Notes under the pieces: generated by a model
Databases searched by the model: none
What the model was told of the DNA's origin: nothing
The model's input: only the letters and a program-made list of their open reading frames with translations
Part shown: positions 1 to 10,945 of the stretch, in pieces
Layout: the number at the start of each line of letters is the position of its first letter
How positions within the stretch are numbered: the first letter of the stretch is position 1
Translations under genes and position numbers: made by a program
Assembly: GCA_033977485.1 (NCBI GenBank)
Contig: CM066991.1
Span: 28,889,850-28,953,849 of the forward strand
Reading direction: 5' to 3'
Length of the DNA stretch: 64,000 nt
From: Hydrangea macrophylla
Taxonomy: Eukaryota > Streptophyta > Magnoliopsida > Cornales > Hydrangeaceae

Positions 1-176
1 TCTAGAACATTTGGTCCGAAACTAGGAGCGTTCGGACTTTCAGAGGTATTTTGGTCATTCTGAGCATTTTGAGATAGAACTAACTTCCAGGAGTCCTTTT
101 GAGTCTTTTCGATCATTGTGATCCACCAAGCTATGGGTCTCCTAAATCTGATAGTCGAAAAAATGGGGTGTCTACA
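1..176 (-). repeat. Element T: 3' LTR, inner end only
   Basis: This is the inner end of a Tat/Ogre-type LTR whose remainder lies left of the window. It matches the last ~180 bases of two other LTR copies here (ending at 29934 and 61883) and ends with the same GGTGTCTACA terminus. The element runs on the minus strand: its coding order gag-protease-RT-RNase H-integrase reads right to left, and a purine tract (minus strand) lies directly inside this end. Confidence 0.85.
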
Positions 177-195
177 GTTTGCCCCTCTTTGGCAT
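177..195 (-). other. Element T: polypurine tract
   Basis: On the minus strand this reads AAAGAGGGGCAAAC directly before the LTR terminus TGTAGACACC. This is the expected position and composition of the plus-strand DNA primer of a minus-oriented element, and it identifies the left LTR as the 3' LTR. Confidence 0.75.
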
Positions 196-1874
196 GAACT
201 TGCGAGGTAATGCATGTCGCAAGCGAGTGCCACAACTTTGAAGAGACAGGTCTTTTGGAGGCTATAGATTTAGGATAAAAGCGTTGCAAAAGATGTAATG
301 ATAGAAGGTTGGTCGTGCTCCTCGTGAGCTGCCTACGTATCCCAAGGGGAATTAGACCAGGACGTAGTTTGGGGCAGAAAGGAACAAATCGTATATGCAC
401 AACAAGACAGGCAGATGCCATGCTATGAGGATGATATGTAATGCGTGGATATGATATGAATGGTGTATTGAGTGCTATCATGCCTAGTGTTCCAATCTTT
501 GTATGAGCTGGTGTTGTGGGGTGTGTGCCACTCCAAGTGGACTTATGCCATTCTAGTGTCTCTGACTATGATGTAATGGGTGACTTGGATAAAGACACAA
601 TGATTTGGAAGACCCTGGGTCTCGAGGCAAAACTTCTTAAATTCTGAGAAACGTGCTTTGTAAGTGAAATGGATTAGACGCAGGGTTTTAGAGGATGACA
701 ACTAAAGGTGATCGAGGGATTCTGTGATAACCGATAGGTAAGGAAGCTATGAAAATGGACAGATGAGAAAACTTATGATAATCAGAAGACACGGAGTCGT
801 GGAACGACAGTGCTAGTCTTTGAAATCTGGACTTGGGCGATGTTCCGGTTGTTCCTGATGACCGATCTTCAGGACTTGGTTCTACTTTTGCTGCTTTTTG
901 CTGGGGATAGTAGGAACTAGTATCCTTCTATTTCTGTCCTCGGGGGATGATGTAGGACTCTCAGAGAATCTCTCTTTTCTTGATCGAGAACTAGGACCCA
1001 TCTCTGAATCCCTCACGGTTGATCAAATCTTCCAGTGTTTAATCCAAGACGGCCAGTCGGGGCCTCCTGGAGCTAGTATCTCTCTACTTCTGTCCTCGAG
1101 GGATGATGCAGGACTCTCAGGGAATCTCTCTTTAACTGTTTCTTGATCGAGAACCAGGACCCATCTCTGAATCTCTCACAGTTGATCAGGTCTTTGCAAT
1201 GGTCACTCTGAAAAGATGATTCAGGCCTTCGGGAGCTGATATCTTTCTATTTCTATCCTCGGGGAATGATGTAGGATTCTCGGAGAATCTCTCTTAACTA
1301 TTTCTTGATCGGGAACCAGGACCCATCTCTGAATCTCTCACAGTTGATCAGATCTTTTCAATGGTCAGTCCAAAAAGCCGATTCGGGCCTTCAGGAGCTG
1401 ATACCTTTTTGTTTCTATCCTCGGGGGATCAACTAAACCTACTAGGGTTAAAATGAATCTTTTGAGGATAAAACCTCATAAATCTTGACTAAAATGGGCC
1501 ACCGGGGCTAATCTGGATCACGAACGGGCTAAAATGGCTCAGAATGGGCCGAAATGGGCTGAAATAGAGCGAAGCAGGCCCCGCGGGGAGCACTGCCACG
1601 GTGACACTGGGCCACTGCCATGGAGGCAATTGGCCACTGCCACGGCCGCACTGGGTGGTCAAACTTTATGTGTTTATATTGCTAGTTTTTGAGCATTTCA
1701 AGCTCATTTTTGGCCATTTCGGGGTACTATTGGAGCCAAAATCTGTCAAAACGCAACTTGTGCGTGCTTAATTTAGTAATCTTTCCCCATGATTGGAATT
1801 TTGATTTGTGTTTTGGTTTGTTCCATTTTTCAAGAAGAAATTTTGGTTTTAGTTTCCATTTTTCTTGCAGATCC
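196..1874. other. Element T: 3' non-coding region
   Basis: About 1.7 kb between the polypurine tract and the start of the antisense PMD gene. I see no supportable coding frame; the short ORFs are not conserved. It holds a tandem repeat at 913-1430 and, at 1570-1660, a GC-rich stretch repeating CCACTGCC(A/G)(C/T)GG-like motifs. The pyrimidine-rich tract ending in AG at 1870, just before an ATG, looks like a 3' splice site, so part of this stretch may be 5' UTR or intron of the plus-strand PMD gene. Confidence 0.6.
913..1430. repeat. Tandem repeat, about 160 bp x 3.3, in T's 3' region
   Basis: Four copy starts (GGA[A/G]CT[A/G]) lie at 913, 1069, 1232 and 1394, giving periods of 156, 163 and 162 bases; the last copy is partial. 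Each unit carries TCCTCG(G/A)GG followed by ACCCATCTCTGAAT and TTGATCA. Copies are diverged by substitutions and small indels. Tandem repeats in the 3' untranslated region are known for Ogre elements and have been proposed as seeds of satellites. Confidence 0.85.
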
Positions 1875-2998
1875 ATGGCTTCGAGCTCAAGGAGACCGTT
1901 TAAGAAGGCCAAGGAACGAATAAAAGCTGAACCCCAGACTTGATTTTACGGGACCCCCAACGTCATCTTTTGACCACGGCTCCAGCGAGCCTGGTATGTG
2001 AAACTTTTGACCATTTAGGACTATTTTGTGCATTGTGCTAGTTTTATGTAGTGTGCTCCTAGAGTTTGTTGGAAGCTTGTTTTGTGCTCGTATGTTGATT
2101 TTGTGAAGTTGGACTTTAGGTCATGAATAGTGATTTTATGCTCATTTTTTGTTGTTTTATATGTGTGCAGGTGCCGGAAGTGACATTGAAGGGCCATGGT
2201 AGCCTTACTCACGCTTTTATGTGGTACACCCAACTCTCGCCTGCCGTCAAGAGAATGGTAGATGATGCTGGGTTTGGTGACTTTGTCCGCCTAGTTTCAA
2301 AGAGTACCAACGATCTGGCGCATTTTTACGATCTTGCTGAGAGATGGTGGGACACCACCAATACTTTCCATCTGCCATTTGGTGAGATGACAATGACGCC
2401 CTTTGATTTTTCCATGATTACCGGCTTGAGGGTTGGCAGGAAGCGTCTAGTCTTGGATTACTTCTATGAGATTGATCCTAAAGCTGTAGAGATGCTGATT
2501 AGGGCCATTCCTCTTAATCTGGAGAGGCACTGTTTCCCTTGTGGCCGGCTTTATCAGGCTTACGGTAGAGAGAATTACAACTTGAATAATTCTCATCTTT
2601 TGAGGGGTATTTCTTCTGTATGTCCTTGGTTGCTCGATCTTCACAATGCGGAATGATCGAGTGAACTTGAGGCTTCTTTCTTGCCTAGCGACCATTGGTG
2701 AGATCCCCTCTTATGACTGGGGCGGTGCTGCCTTGGCCCACCTTTACAAGCATATGGGTAAGGTTTCCTGGGGTGATGTCAAATCGACGGGGGGATTCTG
2801 GCAAGCTTGTGAGGTATGTACTACAACTTCTTTTATCTTCTGACTTTTTGATTTCTGTACTTCTTGTCTTTTCTGCAACTTTGGAGCTTTGAGTACCTGA
2901 AGATGTTGTCTTCTTACCCTGCTGATGAATCAGGTAAAGTTGAGGACGGCATGGCTCCTGTGCCTTTGTTCCCCCGGGGCTTGAGATGGCGGAGGGAT
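1875..2998 (+). pseudogene. Plant mobile domain (PMD) gene antisense to T's pol, with introns, broken
   Basis: Plus-strand gene opposite to T's polyprotein, placed between integrase and the 3' LTR. Exon 1 starts at ATG 1875 after a 3' splice-like tract ending at 1870, and stops prematurely (TGA 1941-1943). A GTATGT donor follows near 1993. Exon 2 begins after GTGTGCAG at 2170 and encodes the PMD core, with motifs such as ERWWDTTNTFHLPFGE, MTMTPFDFSMITGL and YDWGGAALAHLY. It has a frameshift near 2650 and ends at a GTGAG|GTATGT donor at 2814. Exon 3 starts near 2881; its acceptor now reads TGCAA instead of TGCAG. It ends in PRGLRWRR, where it runs directly into integrase sequence. PMD proteins (MAIN/MAIL1 family) also occur in plant transposons, and antisense extra ORFs at this site are known in Tat elements. 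Family call firm; exon borders inferred. Confidence 0.75.
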
Positions 2999-3395
2999 AC
3001 GGTAGCTTTTTGTGCCAGTCTTTGTAGGTATCAGCTGATTTCTGCAGTATGGCCTTGACATTCTTGTTTGTAGCTTCGACTGCCCCATTAGTTTGCAGCC
3101 TATATGGCGATGACTTGTGATAAGTGATTTTGTATTCCTCAAACAGATCCCTGACTTCAGCTTTGAAATGACTACCATTATCAGAAATGATCTCATGGGG
3201 GGACTCCATAACAGCAGATGAGGTTCTTCTTGATGAATTTGGCCACTTCCTTGGCCCCCAACTTGCTGTAGGATGTAGCTTCTACCCATTTTGTGAAGTA
3301 GTCAATGGCCACCAAAATGTATCGATTTTCATTCGAGGCTTTTGGAATGATTTCACCAATGATATTGATTCCCCAGGTTGAGAATGGCTAAGGAG
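2999..3395 (-). pseudogene. Element T: integrase core, truncated and mutated
   Basis: Retroviral-type integrase catalytic core, which would insert element cDNA into host DNA. Recognisable pieces are YFTKWVEATSYSKLG, the second catalytic Asp in HEIISDNGSHF and the Glu in QTNGAVEATNK. The first catalytic Asp (usual context G-[MI]-D-[IV]-I-G) is Asn here, in GINIIGEI near 3365. The frame shifts near 3205. After DTYKDWHKKLP (about 3003) the sequence breaks into the opposing PMD gene, so the C-terminal part of the core and the whole C-terminal domain are missing. The protein cannot be functional. Confidence 0.85.
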
Positions 3396-4251
3396 AGGTC
3401 ATGTTGTATAGAAGAGATGGCGGTACATGCATTATGTTCGCATGGATTTGGCACTTCTGACACCTTCTTACGTATTCGCAACAATCTTTCTCCAATGTTG
3501 TCCAGTAGTACCCTTGTCTTACAATCTTCTTGGCCAACATGTGACCGTTCATGTGTGGACCGCATACCCCCTCGTGTATTTCTTCCATCATTCTTCTGGA
3601 GCATTTTCCAAACAAGCAAGTTAGGTTGTGACCATTGTACCTTTTCTTCAATAATTTTCCCCCACAAATGATGAATTGCGCTGCGAATCTTCGAATTGCC
3701 CTTTTGTCTTTCTTGGTAGACTCTTGGGGGTACGTTCCCTTTTCTATGAAGTCCCAAACATCTTGGTACCACGGTGTTTCATCTTTTTCTTCTCTGATCG
3801 CGGCAACCATGTTGAATGAAGGCTCATATCTTTGCCCAATTACTAAAGGCATCATCTTGACTCCCACGGGAATTTTGATCATGGAGGCTAAGGTAGCCAA
3901 CCAATCTGCTAGCTGGTTTTCTTCCCTTGGCAAGTAGAAGAATATGATGTTCCTGAACTGTCTCTTGAGTCCATTGAGGTGATCAAGATAGGGCTTTAAC
4001 CTTTCTTCTTTCACTTTCCATTCTCCTCTAGCTTGTGATATAATGAGGTTTGAATCTCCGAAGACATCAAACTTCTGAACTTTTAGTTCTATGGCTACTT
4101 CCATCCCCAGAATGCATGCCTCGTATTCAGCAGTGTTATTGGTGGAGTTATAATTGAGCTTGACTGCCAGTGGGGTATGGTCCCCACTTGGTGACACTAG
4201 AATCATTCCTACTCTGTAGCCTTTCATGTTGGCTGCTCCATCAAAGTACAA
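3388..4251 (-). pseudogene. Element T: second (archaeal-type) RNase H plus integrase zinc-binding domain
   Basis: A 287-codon open frame. Residues ~1-120 are an RNase H fold with acidic residues in MYFDGAAN (Asp4), TAEYEAC (Glu42) and VFGDSN (Asp66), and a later Asp in NQLADWLATLAS. Residues ~226-267 form the HHCC zinc-binding domain preceding integrase, ending CQKC. A second RNase H between the usual one and integrase is a hallmark of the Tat lineage. The frame is closed just upstream by an in-frame TAG and downstream by a stop at the start of the integrase core, so it is a fragment of a broken polyprotein. Confidence 0.88.
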
Positions 4252-4416
4252 CTTCTACTGTTCTTCCTTGATTTCCATGATATTCTCGTCTGGGAACGGA
4301 AAATCTCCACTTACTTCAGAATCAATGGCGTGTTCAGCAAGATGTTTAGCTGTAGTTCACCCTTTTACCGATTTGCTTGTCACATACTTGATATCGAATT
4401 CGGACAGCAGAAGTAA

Positions 4417-5745
4417 TCAACGAGATATACGACCGGTCAGGGTGGGTTTTTCGAGGAGGTATTTTAGAGGATCCATGCGGGATATGAGCACAACTAGGAA
4501 GGCCAGCATGTAGTGCCTCAGTCGGCGAGTGCACCAAAGCATGGCCCAACATGTTTTTTCGAGGGTAGAGTAGTTGAGCTCATACCCAGTCATCCTCTTG
4601 CTAAGGTAATATATGGCTTTTTTGGAGTGGCTTTCTTCTCCTTCTTGGGCTAGCATGCAACCCATGGCATTTTTGGAGACAAATAGGTAAAGGAATAAGG
4701 GCTTATGAGGAGTGGGTGGTGAAAGGACGGGCGGTTTTTGTAGGTAGGCTTTTATTTTGTCAAAAGTGGCTTGGCATTGGTCATCACATTGGAACTTTTC
4801 TCATTTTCTCAACAATCGGAACAAAGGATCACATGTAGTTGTGAGTTTGGAGATGAAGTGGTTGATAAATTGGATTCTTCCGAGAAACCCTCTCACTTCC
4901 TTTTCATTCCATAGTTGTGCCATTTCTAGGATTGCCTTGATTTTAGAGGGATCCACCTCTATCCCCCTTTGTGTGATGAGAAAACCCAGGAGCTTACCGG
5001 AGGTCACACCGAAAGGGCATTTCTTTGGATTTAACCTCATCTTGTATTTGCGCAACCTTTCAAAAAACTTTTCCAGTGCCGCCAGGTGCCCTTCTCTATC
5101 CTTGGATTTTACGATCATGTCATCTACGTATACTTCTACTTCTTTGTGAATCATGTCATGTAACAGAGTGGTGGCAGCTCTTTGGTAGGTTGATACAGCG
5201 TTCTTGAGTCCTAAAGGCATTACCCTATAACAGTAGGTTCCCCAAGGTGTGGTGAATGTCGTCTTCTCCCAATCTTCTGGCGCCATTAGAATCTGATTGT
5301 ACCCTGAAAAGCCATCCACAAATGACAGTAGTTCATGTCCTGTGGTGTTATCCTCTAAGACATCGATGTGGGGAAGTGAGAAATCATCCTTAGGGCTGGC
5401 TCTATTTAGGTCACGGAAGTCAACGCACACACGAACTTTTCCATCCTTTTTGGGGACTGGCACGATATTGACAACCCATTCCGGATACTCGGTAACAATG
5501 ATGAACCCTGCCTTGAATTGCTTTTCTACCTCTTCTTTGACCTTGAGTGCCCATTCTGGTCTCATGCGCCTAAGTTTCTGCTTGACGGATTTAGAATTAG
5601 GAAGGAGAGGAATGCAATGTTGGACAATGTCGGGATTGACCCCAGGCATATCCTCGTAAGAGCAAGCGAAAACATCTTTGAAATTTTTTAGCAAGACAGT
5701 CAATTTTTCTTTTACTTCTTTATTAAGAGTTGAGCCAATTTGCAC
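4417..5745 (-). pseudogene. Element T: reverse transcriptase and first RNase H
   Basis: Codes for the element's RNA-templated DNA polymerase. The RT part (5745-4801, 314 codons) is open and carries KVRVCVDFRDLNRA (residues ~103-116), LSFVDGFSGYNQI and the catalytic YVDD at 206-209. Between 4800 and 4666 the frame is interrupted. RNase H then resumes at 4665-4417 with KAIYYLSKRMTGYELNYS. RT is in a different frame from the protease-linker part upstream, a shift near 5730. The sequence style (DFRDLN, YVDDMIVKSK) is typical of Ty3/gypsy Tat elements. Confidence 0.9.
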
Positions 5746-6488
5746 AATTTGGGATAATTTATTTCACCTAGGTTAACCGATAAAGTATCTTTGATTATTT
5801 CATAAGCAGGTGGTTTTTCAATTAGTTGCTTAAGTTTGATTGGGAGATCCACAGAGGAATCTGTGCATTCACAAGTATTAGACACAGAGGAGTAAGCAGA
5901 ATTGTCTTTCATTTCATTCATGATAGGTGGAGTGATTACATTAGATAGTGGTGGGCTTACAGCAGCCGACTCTGGTACAGACTCGATAATTGGAAGTACA
6001 GACTCTGGGGCAACAGGTGATAGGGAGACAGATGACTCTACAACCTGGTTGCTCAGACCCTCCTCTGTTGGCTTGATCTGATCATCTTGGCTCTCGGCCC
6101 TCTTTTCTTCTTTTTCTTCGGCGAACTCTTCCCACATTTTCTCGATGGCTTTAGTGTCCAGATACTCTAACTAGTCTTCTTTTAGGGTTTTATCAATTTC
6201 TTCAGGATAGAACAGATCTTGATAGGAGGGCCTTTCGCAGTTAGCGAAGATTTCCAGCCCAGGGTACCTTTTTCCAGTGGCCTATTGGATCCAAGGTTCT
6301 GGGAACCCAAAATAGGGCAAATCATCCCCTTCTTTGATGAATTGCCCATTTAAGGTTTTGCGGTATGGTGGGAGACTCCTCACTCTTTTCTTTCATGGCC
6401 TCTGTAGCTTGACGTCTTCTTTAGTGGGCTTGTACCCCAACCCAAAAGTGCTTTGTTGCCCATTGATATGAGGGAACTTACGAATCCC
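5712..6488 (-). pseudogene. Element T: linker between protease and RT
   Basis: Low-complexity, acidic and Ser/Pro-rich region with no recognised domain. The open part 6137-5712 is in the same frame as protease; 6138-6488 has stops but still reads as remnants of the polyprotein. Such a variable spacer is usual between protease and RT in Tat elements. Confidence 0.6.
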
Positions 6489-7244
6489 TTACTGGGGTCG
6501 GCCTAATCCCATTCTAGGGAAGTGGTTCATTCTGCGGACGATGTTGACAACTGCAGATTGGATATCGGGGAACCTGTCTTCAGCATTGATCATGTGGACT
6601 TCTTCCATGAAGAATCCCCCGATTTCTTCTTCTTCTAGCTCAGGTATTTGGATTTCAAAGATGGTAGCGTAGTTTAGAAAAGCTTCATTACCCCAACTAT
6701 TGCCGAGGATGAGTTTTACCTCCTTCTCATGAATGTACTTGATCATTTGATGCACAGTGGATGATACAACTTTGTTAACATATAGCCTGGGCCTTCCCAT
6801 CAACAAATTGAACGAGGCAGGTATGTCCATAACTTGAAAGATTTCAGTGCTAACCAAAGACCCTACCCAAATTTGGAGAGAGATAGTCCCCATCACATTT
6901 CTCTTTGTGTTATCATAGGCCCTCACGGATTGCACAGATGGCGTGATGTCAAGGACATTGACCCCCAAGGCTGTGGTAGTCCTTAGAGCACAAACATTTA
7001 GGGCGGAGCCTGTATCGACCAGACAGAATGGCACCTGCTGCCCCTTACATCCAACAGTGATGTACAAAGCTTTGTTATGTGTAGACCCTTCTGGCGGTAG
7101 GTCTTCATCAGAAATTGTAATGATTAGGTCAGGGGTAAGTGCGCCCAAGAAAGCCACCATGTCTTCCAGTGCAGCATCGATGGGGACCTCAATTCCAGAC
7201 ATGGCATTCAACACAGCTTGCCTATGCTTGTAGGATGTTACCAT
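6489..7244 (-). pseudogene. Element T: aspartic protease
   Basis: A 251-codon open stretch of the polyprotein. The active-site triad lies in CLVDTGSALNVC (Asp77-Thr-Gly) and the flap/second strand in FNLLMGRPRLY. This enzyme would cut the Gag-Pol precursor. It is in the same frame as the gag C-terminal part upstream (7583-7251), with a stop between them near 7248. Canonical DTG is kept here, unlike the DLG seen in the Athila elements A, B and C. Confidence 0.88.
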
Positions 7245-7250
7245 AATGTC

Positions 7251-9002
7251 CTACATCGAGAGATGTGCTTGGGTTTTCTTCAACTGCTTTATCAACTCAT
7301 TGTCTTCTTTGATGATCTCATCCATTTTTCCCTTTCCCTTGTCTTTGACTGGACTTTTTTTGATTGCTTCAGTGGTAGGCTGCAGAGGCTGGTAATGGCG
7401 GCCTGACTTAGTTAGATGATCAATCTCAGCAGGAGTAGGCCCTTCTACAGTCCCATCTTCTTTGAACCAGTCATAATCTATTCCCACAAATTGTTTCTCC
7501 AGCTCGTTCCAGATAGAAGTATCGCTTTCATTGTTAGGATCATACCATTTGAGGTCCACTGCCCCCAGATCGTGTTCTTCCAAGAATAATAGATCTTCTT
7601 CATCAGCCAGCTGTTACTGCCACTCATAATCTCCTCCTTCAATCAGATGAATTTCCATAGATTTTGGGATGTCAATGAGGAGTAAAGGTTGACCTAAGGG
7701 GGTGATATAGGTGGCAGGGTTGAAGGATACATGGTTGGACTCAATGAGGCTGATATTTTGGTGGTTTGGCAGGGGATTTTGAGTGATATGGTGCTGCTTT
7801 GGAGGTGGCTCAATGATATTCTGGTTAATGAGGTCTTGGATATCATGGCGAAGGCGCATGCAATCATTGGTGTTGTGGCTAGGGGCTTAGTGGTAGGTGA
7901 ATCTTTTGGATATATCGTAGCTCGACGAGAGCGGGGTATTTCGAGGCTGGAGTAGTTGGAGGTGGTCCTTTTTAAGGAGGCGATCTAAGGCTGAGTAGAG
8001 GGGGATTTCTAACTTGGCAAAATTATAGGAGGCTTTTCTGGAAAGGACGATTGGGTGAGTTTGCCTAGTTGAGGGGTTGGTACGGCCTATGAGGGTAAGC
8101 CATAGGTTGACTGCTAAGGGCATTGACATCCAGAGGGTTGCGGGAGTAGTTGGACCTTTTTTACTGACTCGAAGGCTCTTCCTTCTTGATCTTTCCTTCC
8201 CTGATATCGTCTTTAATTCGAGTTCCAACTTCAAAGAGTTCTTCAAAGGTGGAGATGGACTGATAAAAAAAATTCTCATGGTAGAGTGGTTGCAGGTTCC
8301 GGATTAGCATTCTCACTTGTTCTTTCTCAACTAGTCGATGGGTCATTTGGTTCACTTTATTCCTCCATCTGCTCAGAAATGCAGCGAATGATTCATTGAT
8401 GTTCTGCCGAGTAGTTTCCAAATCCCTAATAGTGACATCAAGTTCTTGGTTGTAGGAATAGTGATCAACGAATAACCAAACTATGTCTTCCCATGCCCTA
8501 GTTTTGGAAGCTTCTAAGGTAAGGAACCATGATAGTGCAAACTTCGCGAGGGTCTGTGGGAACAACATTACAATGTGCTCATGAGTGCAGCCCATTGATT
8601 GAAAAATGTTCATACATAGCTTTACATGGCTCTTCGGATTTTCGGTTCCATCAAAACGGTCTACAGCTTAACAGGCTCAAAAAGTTCTTCCAAGTCTAGC
8701 ATGTAATCATCAACCCCGTTATTCTTCCTCAATACGCTTTCCAGCTTGCCGACTTTGTCCATTTTTTCTTGAAACTTTTTCTCATATAAGGGTGGCAGGG
8801 CCCCTTAAAACCAGTCTTCTTCTCCATTGTTCTCAGAATGCGATATGAATCCGAATGTTGGTGGTGGGAACTCAGGGGGACACTACTGCAGCTGCTGTTT
8901 CAGTTCTTCCATGAACTTCAGGACTTGGGTCAGGCTGTCAGATTGTTGGCTTATGGTGGCTCCCAATTTGGTGACCTTATTTTCTAGCTCTTCCTGATTC
9001 AT
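7251..9002 (-). pseudogene. Element T: gag, multiply broken
   Basis: Structural protein of the virus-like particle. The likely start ATG (minus strand 9002) follows the leader and opens a short coiled-coil-like helix (NQEELENKVTKLGATI), closed by TAG near 8886. The retrotransposon gag domain is best seen at 8613-8161, with LFPQTLAKFALSWFLTL and WEDIVWLFVDHY. The C-terminal part lies in another frame (8279-7251), including a decayed zinc-binding motif and MRLRHDIQDLIN, typical of Tat gag. At least two frameshifts and several stops make it inactive. Confidence 0.82.
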
Positions 9003-9174
9003 GCTGAAATAACTTGTTGGGCTCATCCTGACTAAACGATTATCTAAATTTTTGACCTAGGATGAAGATCCCAGCTGTTGGCTTTGAGAATCTATAGTGA
9101 CCCTACAGATTCGAGAGGATTTGTATCAGATTCTGACAGTGATGACTTTAGATAGACAAATGACAGTGATGTTA

Positions 9175-9179
9175 ACAGA
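9175..9179. repeat. Target-site duplication of element A, left copy
   Basis: ACAGA directly precedes the 5' LTR of A and recurs directly after its 3' LTR at 49318-49322. The match shows that the two outer LTRs belong to one insertion, split by later insertions. Confidence 0.93.
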
Positions 9180-9431
9180 TGACAAGCGGGGGTATTTGTA
9201 AAATACAACCGCGCTAAAAGAAGAAAATGTATTGATTTAATTTACAATTCCTTTATTTATCTGCAATTTGAATTACAACGCCAGTTTATACACATTTTGA
9301 TTAATCTATGATAAGTTATGTGTTTTAGTTGTAATTTGTGCAGACTACAGTTGCTGTGTGAAGAATTGAAAGATAACGATAGAAGGAAATGCTGATTCTA
9401 ATGAAGACAATCAAAAGTTGAAATACAGAGT

Positions 9432-9546
9432 TCGATCGATTGAAGACCATTCGATCGATCGAAGATTCGATCGATCGAGAGAAGCTCAAGCAATCGAAGG
9501 TTCCAGAGTTCAATCGATCGAGGATTGTTCGATCGATCGAACATGC
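9432..9546. promoter_or_regulatory. Palindrome cluster 1 in A's 5' LTR (TCGATCGA type)
   Basis: Five copies of TTCGATCGATCGAA-like palindromes and variants (TTCGATCGATTGAA, CAATCGATCGAG) in 115 bp, ending 66 bp upstream of TATATATAT (9612-9620). A regulatory role is inferred from position and from the matching arrangement in B, C and D. Confidence 0.5.
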
Positions 9547-9611
9547 CTTTTATCAGATTTTTACGCGCACGTAGCAGTATAGAAATTTAACCCTAAGCAT
9601 TAGGTCTCTGT

Positions 9612-9620
9612 TATATATAT
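9612..9620 (+). promoter_or_regulatory. TATA box, A 5' LTR
   Basis: TATATATAT about 430 bp into the LTR. A TATA-like site is kept at the same place in the 3' LTR (~48109-48117) and in copy B (TATATAA, 30874-30880). It is the likely core promoter for the genomic RNA. Confidence 0.6.
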
Positions 9621-10038
9621 TCGTATTGTATACATCCTTATGGACGCCCAGATTGTTTTCTTCAGTTTTAGAGAGAGAGATAGAGGTTTTATGTGTTTTT
9701 GTAGGTCTTGGAGGTTGGATATTGCTTTTGGATTGCTATTCTCATAGTTTAATACAAGATTTTCATTCCAGGTTACTTTGTATTGTTCTATTTACATTCT
9801 GTTAGTAGTTTAGAGTAGTATAATCTGTTGGATTTAAAGTTTTGCACGCTAAATAGAGTTACACCATTAGTTTACATAATTTTCATGTTCAAAATGCAAA
9901 CAAACGCATCCTTAATGAACCTTTACGTTAAAAACAATATTGTGACAATCCAGACCATGTCTGAGTAGTCCCCAGGTTGGGGGATCACGATGAAACCGTG
10001 ATCTCAGGCCTCTGCCATGTAGCAGAATAATTCCTGTG

Positions 10039-10160
10039 TTCGATCGATCGAAGTTAGTTCGATCGATCGGACCAGAGACATAGTCGAGCGATCGAAGTTA
10101 GTTCGATCGATCGAGAGAAGAAGATGTTCTATCGATCAAAAGCGCATCGATCGATCGAAC
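10039..10160. promoter_or_regulatory. Palindrome cluster 2 in A's 5' LTR
   Basis: TTCGATCGATCGAA, TTCGATCGATCGG, GAGCGATCGAAG and further variants, about 420 bp downstream of the TATA box and so probably transcribed. The same cluster occurs in the A 3' LTR (48538-48660) and in both B LTRs (31304-31425, 44243-44365). Confidence 0.5.
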
Positions 10161-10824
10161 CCTCTGATTCTTGAGGACATTCTATGCAGTATTCCTAGAC
10201 TTTCTGCTTTACTGATTCATTATCAAACTGTCCCCAAACGCTCAGTTTGTCAAAACAGTCTTTAAACTTAAAGCCTTAAGGCATTTTTCTTCAATACCTT
10301 TTGCAAACCACCCTCAATGCTAACACCATTGTAGGTGCAAGTCCTAACTATTGAACCAAACCGCTTTCGTGTATTTCAAACTTAAATGTGATGACATAGT
10401 CCCGGTCATGAAAGGACTATGGATTCTTTACCCTAAGAGAAATACGGAATACTGTAGAAAATGTGTTCCATTGAGCTTGAACATAAATGCATGGTAGATA
10501 GCTAGGTCGCGGTGGATTCGTGTATTCCCAACATTCCTTTTTAATTAAGAAAAACACATTTTAAATTATCACTTTAATTAATTAGTTGGCAATTAGTTTA
10601 TTTTAGTTTAATTATTTTTAGTAGTTGATAAATTGTGGGACTTTGTGTTCTACATTTCTTTAAAATATTGAATTTTATTTTCCTTTTTGAGATTAACCTA
10701 AGTATTTAGTTTACCACCTTCCCTGTGGGATCGACCTGGACTTAACCAGATTACTACTTGCACGATTACCTACACTTGGGTATAGCACACAAGCGCACAC
10801 TAAAAAATTCTCGTGTCAAGTTTT

Positions 10825-10842
10825 TGGCGCCGTTGCCGGGGA
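10825..10842 (+). other. Element A: primer-binding site (tRNA-Asp type)
   Basis: TGGCGCCGTTGCCGGGGA starts six bases after the LTR end. This is the Asp-tRNA primer site characteristic of Athila elements; B (32097) and C (53438) have the identical 18 bases. Confidence 0.9.
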
Positions 10843-10945
10843 AGGCGACAAGCTAACGCTTCGATTACCTCAATCTATCCTTATCTCTTTCTGTTTTTCT
10901 TTTTATTTTAATTAAAAAAAAAAACTACTTAGGGTCTTTCCCTTT

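Larger units (their letters stand above)
9180..10818 (+). repeat. Element A: 5' LTR
   Basis: 1639 bp with TGACAAG at the start and GTGTCA at the end. It contains a palindrome cluster (9432-9546), a TATA box (9612-9620) and a second palindrome cluster (10039-10160). Differences from the 3' LTR (47692-49317, 1626 bp) are visible in most lines, which makes A clearly older than D. The 13-bp length difference includes a 16-bp palindrome unit present only here. Confidence 0.93.

Noticed and set aside
1875..2998. PMD gene as a host gene
   Set aside because: It lies inside T between integrase and the polypurine tract, where antisense ORFs are known in Tat elements. A captured host copy as the ultimate source remains possible.
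3353..3772. 139-codon minus ORF overlapping the RNase H-integrase region (and plus-strand ORFs at 4757-5659, 6943-7233)
   Set aside because: Shadow frames of the recognised pol and protease coding sequence.
10825..10842. Possible tRNA gene fragments at TGGCGCCGTTGCC and TGGTATCAGAGCC sites
   Set aside because: They are primer-binding sites next to LTR ends; no tRNA cloverleaf surrounds them.
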